Part shown: positions 6,072 through 9,853 of the stretch, one piece after another | How positions within the stretch are numbered: position 1 is the stretch's first letter | How the letters are laid out: each line of letters starts with the position of its first letter | Source of the DNA: Phycisphaera mikurensis NBRC 102666 | Lineage (GTDB): Bacteria; Planctomycetota; Phycisphaerae; Phycisphaerales; SM1A02 | DNA length: 9,853 nt | NCBI GenBank assembly: GCA_945870475.1 | Contig: CAMBSR010000073.1 | Coordinates: 1-9,853 of the forward strand | Reading direction: 5' to 3' | Program-made: the position numbers and the translations under genes | The notes under the pieces: generated by a model | The model's input: only the letters and a program-made list of their open reading frames with translations | Told to the model about the DNA's origin: nothing | Database searches by the model: none

Positions 6072-7310
6072 TCACGCCACCCGCACCGACACGTCCTCGC
6101 CCATGATCGTCACGTCCGGCCCCGCACCCGCCACTTCGTGGACGTAGGCGCGCTCGTCGCGGTGGGGCAGGAGCTGGAGCAGGGCGCGCATGCCGGGCCG
6201 GATGGCGCCGGCCTGGTGCTCGATGCCCAGGACGCACGCGGCGTTCCAGGTGACCGCGGCGATCGCCTCCTGCGCGGTGAGTCGCATGTGCCGGCTGGCA
6301 AGTGCTGCGGCGAAGCGCACGCTGGGGCTCGGGGCGCTGCCCGGGTTCCAGTTGCTTGCCACGGCGAGGGCGCCGCCTTGGTCGATGAGCGCGCGGCCGT
6401 TCGCGAAGCGTCCGTCGAGCGCGAAGCCGCACGCGGGGAGCGCGACGCCGATGGCGCGGCTGGCGGCGAGCGCCGCGATGCCGGCGGGCGTGCTTGCCTC
6501 CAGGTGGTCCACGCTGCGCGCACCGAGGGCGAGCGCCATCTCCAGCCCGCCGAGCGCATTGAACTGGTCGGCGTGGATGCGCACGGCGAAGCCGAGGCGC
6601 TTCGCTTTCTCAAGGAGCGTGCGGCACATCTCGACGCTCCACGCGCCTTCCTCGCAGTAGGCGTCCACCGCCACGCTGCCGGCGTGCTGCCGGTCGGCGA
6701 GCGTCTCGAGCAGGGCACACATGTCATCAAGCTGGCGCGGGTTGTCCGCGTCCACCGCGTGGCCAAGGAGGAGCGTGGGCACCACCATCATGGGGAGCAC
6801 CTTCGCCACCTGCCGGATGGCCTCGAGCATCTTGAGTTCCGTGGCGGTGTCGAGGCCGTAGCCGGTCTTCACCTCCACCGCGCCGGTGCCGAGTTCGCGC
6901 ATCTCCGCCAGGCGCTCGGCGAGTTGCGACGCCAGCGCGTCCTGCGGCGCCGCGCGCACGGCCTTCACCGTGGAGAGGATGCCGCCGCCTGCCTGCAGGA
7001 TGTCGAGGTACGACGCGCCCGCGCGCTTCAGTTCCCACTCGGCCCAGCGCTCGCCGGCCCAGCATGCATGCGTGTGGCAATCGACCGCCGCGGGCATCAG
7101 GACGCGGCCGCGCGCATCGATGCGCATGGAGACCGCGCGGCTCACGGCGGGCCCGGCGCCCATGGAGGCGATCATGCCGCCGTCGACGATCACGTGGCCG
7201 CGCTCGATCAACTCCAGCGCGTTCATCGCCGCGCCGCGCAGCGGCCCACCGTCCGCGGGCGGGGTGCATGTCACGATGCGTGCGTTCTCGATGGCAATGG
7301 AGCCGGCCAT
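6072..7310 (-). CDS. hutI: Imidazolonepropionase (amidohydrolase family), histidine degradation
   Basis: HutI hydrolyses 4-imidazolone-5-propanoate to N-formimino-L-glutamate in the cytoplasm, third step of histidine breakdown. The 412-residue length is typical. Family motifs are in order: VDCHTHACWAG with His79 and His81, AGASYLDILQAGGGILSTV (98-115), EVKTGYGLD (146-154), GHA with His184, IHADQ with His246, VDHLE (267-271) and NPGSAP (322-327). The usual metal-binding Asp of the (T/S)Dx-NPGS motif is Asn here (Asn320 in ASNWNPGS), an oddity that could affect activity or mark a related subfamily. No hutH, hutU or hutG is near. The start lies 23 bases from the divergent sixA-like start, with a TACTGT hexamer 7 bases upstream and no Shine-Dalgarno site. 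A related amidohydrolase with another substrate is the main alternative. Confidence 0.88.
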   Translation of the reverse strand: MAGSIAIENARIVTCTPPADGGPLRGAAMNALELIERGHVIVDGGMIASMGAGPAVSRAVSMRIDARGRVLMPAAVDCHTHACWAGERWAEWELKRAGASYLDILQAGGGILSTVKAVRAAPQDALASQLAERLAEMRELGTGAVEVKTGYGLDTATELKMLEAIRQVAKVLPMMVVPTLLLGHAVDADNPRQLDDMCALLETLADRQHAGSVAVDAYCEEGAWSVEMCRTLLEKAKRLGFAVRIHADQFNALGGLEMALALGARSVDHLEASTPAGIAALAASRAIGVALPACGFALDGRFANGRALIDQGGALAVASNWNPGSAPSPSVRFAAALASRHMRLTAQEAIAAVTWNAACVLGIEHQAGAIRPGMRALLQLLPHRDERAYVHEVAGAGPDVTIMGEDVSVRVA

Positions 7311-7317
7311 GGCATCG

Positions 7318-7327
7318 ACAGTACCAT
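7318..7327. promoter_or_regulatory. Overlapping divergent -10 elements between hutI and the sixA-like gene
   Basis: On the minus strand TACTGT (7323-7318) ends 7 bases before the hutI ATG. On the plus strand TACCAT (7322-7327) ends 6 bases before the ATG at 7334. The two hexamers share the central TA of GTAC. With only 23 bases between start codons, both mRNAs would be leaderless if these are the promoters, and polymerases could not occupy both at once. No -35 boxes were recognised. Confidence 0.42.
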
Positions 7328-7333
7328 GAAGCC

Positions 7334-7822
7334 ATGGAACTCTTCGTCATCCGCCATGCCAAGGCCGCCGACCGCGATCCAGAGCGCTGGCCCGACGACG
7401 CACTGCGCCCGCTCACCCGCGAGGGCGCGCGCGAGTTCGAGCGCGTGGCACGCCGCATCCGCCGGTGGCGTCCGGGCGTGGACCTGGTGCTCTCGAGCGG
7501 CTGGACCCGCGCGTGGGAGACGGCCAGCATCCTGCAGGCGCACGCCCGCTGGCCGAAGCCGGTGCGCACCAAGCTCCTCGAGACCGGCGCGGCCGACGGC
7601 GTGGCGCCGATCGCGGCGCTCCTGGCCGAGCAGCCGATCGACGCGCGCATTGCGGTGGTGGGCCATGAGCCCGTGCTCGGTCACCTGGTGTCGGCGCTGG
7701 TGTCGTCCGATGCCGGTCTGCGCCTTGAACTGCGCAAGGGCTCGGTGGCATGGATGCGCGGGGCGCCGGGGGCCATGGAACTGTGCGGCCTGCTGGTGCC
7801 CGGGATGCTCCGGAAGGCCTGA
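7334..7822 (+). CDS. sixA: SixA-like phosphohistidine phosphatase (histidine phosphatase superfamily)
   Basis: The 162-residue product is almost the length of E. coli SixA (161). Residues 1-9 (MELFVIRHA) hold the RH motif with the catalytic His8. Residues 52-64 (VLSSGWTRAWETA) give the second conserved Arg (Arg59), and GHEP at 110-113 supplies His111. No signal peptide or membrane segment is present. SixA removes phosphate from phosphohistidine in HPt domains or in phosphotransferase-system proteins; the partner here is not visible. The start at 7334 is chosen because the protein begins at once with the family's first strand; the same frame is open upstream but antisense to hutI. It is divergent from hutI and is followed after 58 bases by a STAS-domain gene on the same strand, so both neighbours on this strand may serve phospho-signalling. 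Confidence 0.9.
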   Translation: MELFVIRHAKAADRDPERWPDDALRPLTREGAREFERVARRIRRWRPGVDLVLSSGWTRAWETASILQAHARWPKPVRTKLLETGAADGVAPIAALLAEQPIDARIAVVGHEPVLGHLVSALVSSDAGLRLELRKGSVAWMRGAPGAMELCGLLVPGMLRKA

Positions 7823-7823
7823 A

Positions 7824-7836
7824 ACACGGCCCGTGT
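7824..7836. repeat. Inverted repeat between the sixA-like and STAS genes
   Basis: ACACGG and CCGTGT form a perfect inverted repeat around a single C, one base after the stop codon at 7820-7822. As RNA, five base pairs with a 3-base loop are possible. It may be a small hairpin or a regulator half-site pair; nothing decides between them. Confidence 0.3.
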
Positions 7837-7861
7837 CGCGGGGGTCGTGGGCATTGGGGCG

Positions 7862-7870
7862 TGGTATAAC
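7862..7870 (+). promoter_or_regulatory. Extended -10 promoter of the STAS gene
   Basis: TGGTATAAC matches the extended -10 form (TGn followed by TATAAT with one mismatch). It ends 10 bases before ATG 7881, so the leader would be only about 3-4 bases. No Shine-Dalgarno site is present between it and the ATG. No -35 box is seen, as is allowed for extended -10 promoters. Confidence 0.5.
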
Positions 7871-7880
7871 TCGCTGCCTC

Positions 7881-8255
7881 ATGGAACTCCCTCCCAACCG
7901 CAAGAAGACGCCGCTCGCCGAAGTCGCCTGGGACGGCCCGATCGTCTCGATCAAGTTCGCCGGCCCGAACATCGGCCAGCGCGAGACGCCGATCATCCAG
8001 GAGGACATCGGCCCCTACCTGAAGCTGAAGACCATCAAGTACCTGGTGCTTGACCTCAGCTCGGTGAGCTTCATGAGCTCGATGGGCCTCAGCATGTTCA
8101 TCGGCGCCCGCAACGCGGCCGCGGCCGTGGGCGCGCAGCCCGTCCTCTACGGGCTCAACAAGGACCTCAAGAGCCTGATGGCCATGATGAAGATGGACAA
8201 GCTCTTCAAGGTCGTCGACACGCAGGCCGACCTGGCCAAGCTGCTGGGGAGGTAG
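7881..8255 (+). CDS. Stand-alone STAS-domain protein (anti-sigma factor antagonist-like)
   Basis: The 124-residue product is a single STAS domain with a short basic N-terminus (MELPPNRKK). Strand-helix pattern and the segment YLVLDLSSVSFMSSMGLSMF (54-73) align with the core of SpoIIAA/RsbV antagonists, in which a serine in D-S-S-G-L is phosphorylated by an anti-sigma kinase. Here the aligned residues read S-S-M-G-L (66-70): Ser67 sits at the phosphoacceptor position, but the preceding Asp is replaced by Ser66. The Met-rich tail MAMMKMDKLFKVVDT (100-114) matches the usual C-terminal helix. No kinase, PP2C phosphatase or sigma factor gene is in the window, so its partner is unknown. Its own extended -10 promoter is visible. 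The last five codons, including the stop, are repeated twice more downstream. Confidence 0.85.
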   Translation: MELPPNRKKTPLAEVAWDGPIVSIKFAGPNIGQRETPIIQEDIGPYLKLKTIKYLVLDLSSVSFMSSMGLSMFIGARNAAAAVGAQPVLYGLNKDLKSLMAMMKMDKLFKVVDTQADLAKLLGR

Positions 8256-8285
8256 TTGCTGGGGAAGTAGCTGCTGGGGAAGTAA
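8241..8285. repeat. 15-bp tandem triplication spanning the STAS stop codon
   Basis: CTGCTGGGGAGGTAG (8241-8255), TTGCTGGGGAAGTAG (8256-8270) and CTGCTGGGGAAGTAA (8271-8285) are adjacent and in frame. The first encodes LLGR-stop, the others LLGK-stop, so three in-frame stops end the gene. The array fills most of the 39-base gap to the convergent lipoprotein gene. Confidence 0.93.
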
Positions 8286-8294
8286 GCGGGCCGA

Positions 8295-9383
8295 TCAGTA
8301 CGCGTAGCCCCAGGTCGGGAGCGGCTGCTCCGGCACTGGTCCGTGGACGGCGTCAGGATCTGGCCCGGCCTGGAAGTTGCGCCATGCCGGCGGCGTGCGC
8401 ATGCCGTAGACCACCACGTCGGCCTTGCCGGTGTCCTCGCTGCGCAGGGCGAAGGCCTCGCCGCGCTGCACCGTGATGGTGAGCACCTTGGCGAAGGGGG
8501 CGCGCGCCTGGATCTCGCTCACCAGGCCGCCGTCGTGCTCGGAGTGGAACTGGCCCACCAGGTGCACCACCTTGCCGCCGTAGGGCGCGGCGTCGAGCGC
8601 TCGCACCACGGAATCGGCCATCGTGGCGTCCCACATCCGCTGGGAGCGGAGGATCTCGTCGACCTTGGCTTCGTCCACCTCGTGCGCGCCGTCGCCACTC
8701 ATGAGCGCCTTGAAGCGCGCGCGGTAGGAGGCCGGCGGGTCGCGCAGCGGCACCGAGAAGAGCGCGCGTTCGTCGGCGGGGAGCTGTTCGAGCGCGGCGT
8801 AGCCCTCGGTGCGGGCGCGGCGCACGTATTCGCGCGGCGCGTTCGCGGCAATGACCGGCGCGTGCGCGTGGCGCGCGGCGTCCACCACCGGCTGGTAGTA
8901 GAGGTGCCACGAGCCGGTCGACGCCCAGTCGCGCGAACCGGTGCGGTCCACGAACTCGTCCTCGGTGATGCTGCCCGCGAGGTATGCGTCGACGATCGGC
9001 TGCTCGTCGCGCTCGAGCATCTCCATGGAGACGGCGCTGCCCGGCCAGGCGGCCAGGGTCTCGGCCACCAATGCCTCCTGCACACCGTGCGCCACTTCGT
9101 CGTCGTGCTGCTCGCCGATGATGACGATGTCCGCCCAGCGGACGCCGGCGGAGATGCCGTACCAGTCGAGCGGCATGCCGGTGTCGCCGCGGAACATGGC
9201 CAGGTTGCGCGGGCCGGACTGGACGCGCGGCACCAGCGTGGAGCCCGGCTCGGGGTTGTAGTACCAGATGTCGTTGGCGTAGGGGTTCCGCGTGCTGCAG
9301 GCAGCCAGTGCGGCAACGGCGGCGAGCGCAAGCGTTGCGCGGGACACGGGTGCAGCGAGGGCGCGCAGGGCGGGGCGGAGCAT
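8295..9383 (-). CDS. ChaN-like lipoprotein (haem-binding uptake / Tiki-type fold)
   Basis: The 362-residue product starts with a lipoprotein signal: basic and hydrophobic residues 1-25, then the lipobox LAAC with lipidated Cys29. The domain begins IVIIGEQHDD (86-95), continues SMEMLERDEQPIVDAYLAGSI (119-139) and ends with a VGQFHSEHDGG segment containing His280 and His283. This order of GE.H, ME...R..Q and G..H motifs is that of the ChaN family (PF04187), whose Campylobacter member binds haem; the wider fold includes Tiki proteases. Both histidine sites are intact, so metal or haem binding is plausible, but the ligand cannot be told from sequence. A TACACT hexamer lies 7 bases before the ATG at 9383, with no Shine-Dalgarno site. 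The gene follows a LolD-type ATPase gene after 29 bases. Lipoprotein sorting and this lipoprotein are thus neighbours, though this may be chance. Confidence 0.87.
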   Translation of the reverse strand: MLRPALRALAAPVSRATLALAAVAALAACSTRNPYANDIWYYNPEPGSTLVPRVQSGPRNLAMFRGDTGMPLDWYGISAGVRWADIVIIGEQHDDEVAHGVQEALVAETLAAWPGSAVSMEMLERDEQPIVDAYLAGSITEDEFVDRTGSRDWASTGSWHLYYQPVVDAARHAHAPVIAANAPREYVRRARTEGYAALEQLPADERALFSVPLRDPPASYRARFKALMSGDGAHEVDEAKVDEILRSQRMWDATMADSVVRALDAAPYGGKVVHLVGQFHSEHDGGLVSEIQARAPFAKVLTITVQRGEAFALRSEDTGKADVVVYGMRTPPAWRNFQAGPDPDAVHGPVPEQPLPTWGYAY

Positions 9384-9390
9384 GGATGGA

Positions 9391-9396
9391 AGTGTA
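9391..9396 (-). promoter_or_regulatory. -10-like element TACACT of the ChaN-like gene
   Basis: Reading leftward, TACACT is followed by TCCATCC (7 bases) and the ATG at 9383. It sits in the 29-base gap after the ABC ATPase gene, so the lipoprotein may be transcribed on its own as a leaderless mRNA as well as by read-through. No -35 box is evident. Confidence 0.42.
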
Positions 9397-9412
9397 GAGG
9401 ACGCGGCGCGCG

Positions 9413-9853
9413 TCAGCCCGCCGCGCCGTGCAGGCCTTCGGCCACCTTGCCGTCCACCAGGTGGACGGTGCGGTTGGCACGCGCGGCGATCCACTGGTCG
9501 TGGGTGACCATCACGATGGTCAGGCCGGCGCGGTGCTGCTCGGCGATCATGTCGAGGATCGACTCGCCGGTCTTGGCGTCTAGGTTCCCGGTGGGCTCGT
9601 CGGCAAGCAGCACCTCCGGGTTGTGCATGAGTGCGCGCGCAATGGCCACGCGCTGGCGCTCGCCGCCGGAGAGTTCCGCGGGGCGGTGCCGGAAGCGGTG
9701 CGAGAGCCCGAAGCGGTCGAGGAGCGCGCGCGCGCGCTCGCGGATCTCGCCGCGGCGGCGCAGCCACTCGAAGGGCCCCACGCCCACCGTGGCAGGAAGC
9801 AGCGTGTTCTCGAGCACCGTCAGTTCGGGCAGCAGGTGATAGAACTGGAAGAC
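9413..9853 (-). CDS. ABC transporter ATP-binding protein, LolD type (partial, 5' end off window)
   Basis: Only the last 146 residues are in the window; the Walker A motif and start lie beyond the right edge. The visible part begins at the Q-loop (VFQFYHLLPELTVLEN), then has the ABC signature LSGGERQRVAIARAL, Walker B VLLADEPTGNLD and the H-loop VTHD. The Q-loop wording FQFYHLLPELT...LEN and the short C-terminus are typical of LolD, the ATPase of the LolCDE complex that releases lipoproteins from the inner membrane, and of the related MacB-type exporters. The permease is not in the window; in this family it usually lies next to the ATPase, here presumably upstream to the right. A lipoprotein gene follows directly. 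LolD versus another ATPase of this exporter group cannot be settled from the fragment. Confidence 0.9.
   Translation of the reverse strand, partial: VFQFYHLLPELTVLENTLLPATVGVGPFEWLRRRGEIRERARALLDRFGLSHRFRHRPAELSGGERQRVAIARALMHNPEVLLADEPTGNLDAKTGESILDMIAEQHRAGLTIVMVTHDQWIAARANRTVHLVDGKVAEGLHGAAG

Noticed and set aside
7824..7836. ACACGG-C-CCGTGT as a factor-independent terminator
   Set aside because: A stem of five pairs with a 3-base loop and no U-tract is too weak. It is kept only as an inverted repeat.
5445..7880. The long plus-strand frame running from inside the GspF-like gene to the STAS gene
   Set aside because: Only the part from ATG 7881 looks like a protein (STAS). The rest is antisense to hutI and the GspF-like gene or out of frame with the sixA-like gene.
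8343..9839. A 498-codon plus-strand frame opposite the ChaN-like and ABC ATPase genes
   Set aside because: It is antisense to two genes with clear family motifs, and its composition is that of a reverse-complement shadow.
1..9853. Defence system, phage, secretion cluster or biosynthetic cluster
   Set aside because: No toxin-antitoxin, nuclease-helicase, integrase, structural phage, pilus or synthase gene is present. The GspF-like gene is isolated and the others are housekeeping or signalling genes.

Overview
The window is very G+C-rich bacterial DNA (about two-thirds G+C by eye, not computed) and is almost fully coding: ten protein genes and no gene-free stretch longer than about 120 bases. 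I see no RNA gene, insertion sequence, phage gene or CRISPR array. The best guess for the source is a planctomycete, perhaps of the Phycisphaerae. The reasons are a secreted HExxH/PDZ protein of the DUF1570 kind, a stray GspF-like protein among housekeeping genes, scattered rather than operonic pathway genes, and near absence of Shine-Dalgarno sites. This is inference; no marker gene is present.

Layout, left to right. (1) 1-1132, minus: the N-terminal part of a secreted zinc metallopeptidase-like protein with a C-terminal PDZ domain, cut by the window edge. (2) 1252-3923, minus: a two-gene unit, a prolyl oligopeptidase (S9A) followed by purN, overlapping by 10 bases. (3) 3994-4809, minus: type I methionine aminopeptidase, followed by a strong hairpin. 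(4) 4880-5962, minus: a GspF-like protein that has lost its membrane segments and gained a repeat-rich acidic linker. (5) 6072-7310, minus: imidazolonepropionase (hutI), without other hut genes. (6) 7334-8255, plus: a SixA-like histidine phosphatase, divergent from hutI across only 23 bases, then a stand-alone STAS-domain protein whose 3' end with its stop codon is present three times in tandem. (7) 8295-9853, minus: a LolD-type ABC ATPase (cut by the right edge), then a ChaN-like lipoprotein.

No single pathway joins these genes. They look like core-genome housekeeping and regulatory genes: purine synthesis, N-terminal Met removal, peptide and histidine breakdown, lipoprotein export and phospho-signalling. 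The clearest window-wide signal is regulatory. Several genes have a TANNNT (-10-like) hexamer 6 or 7 bases before the start codon and no Shine-Dalgarno site, as expected for leaderless mRNAs. The GspF-like gene is the exception, with a plain GGGAGA site. I did not find a clearly novel multi-gene system. The most unusual protein is the soluble GspF derivative.
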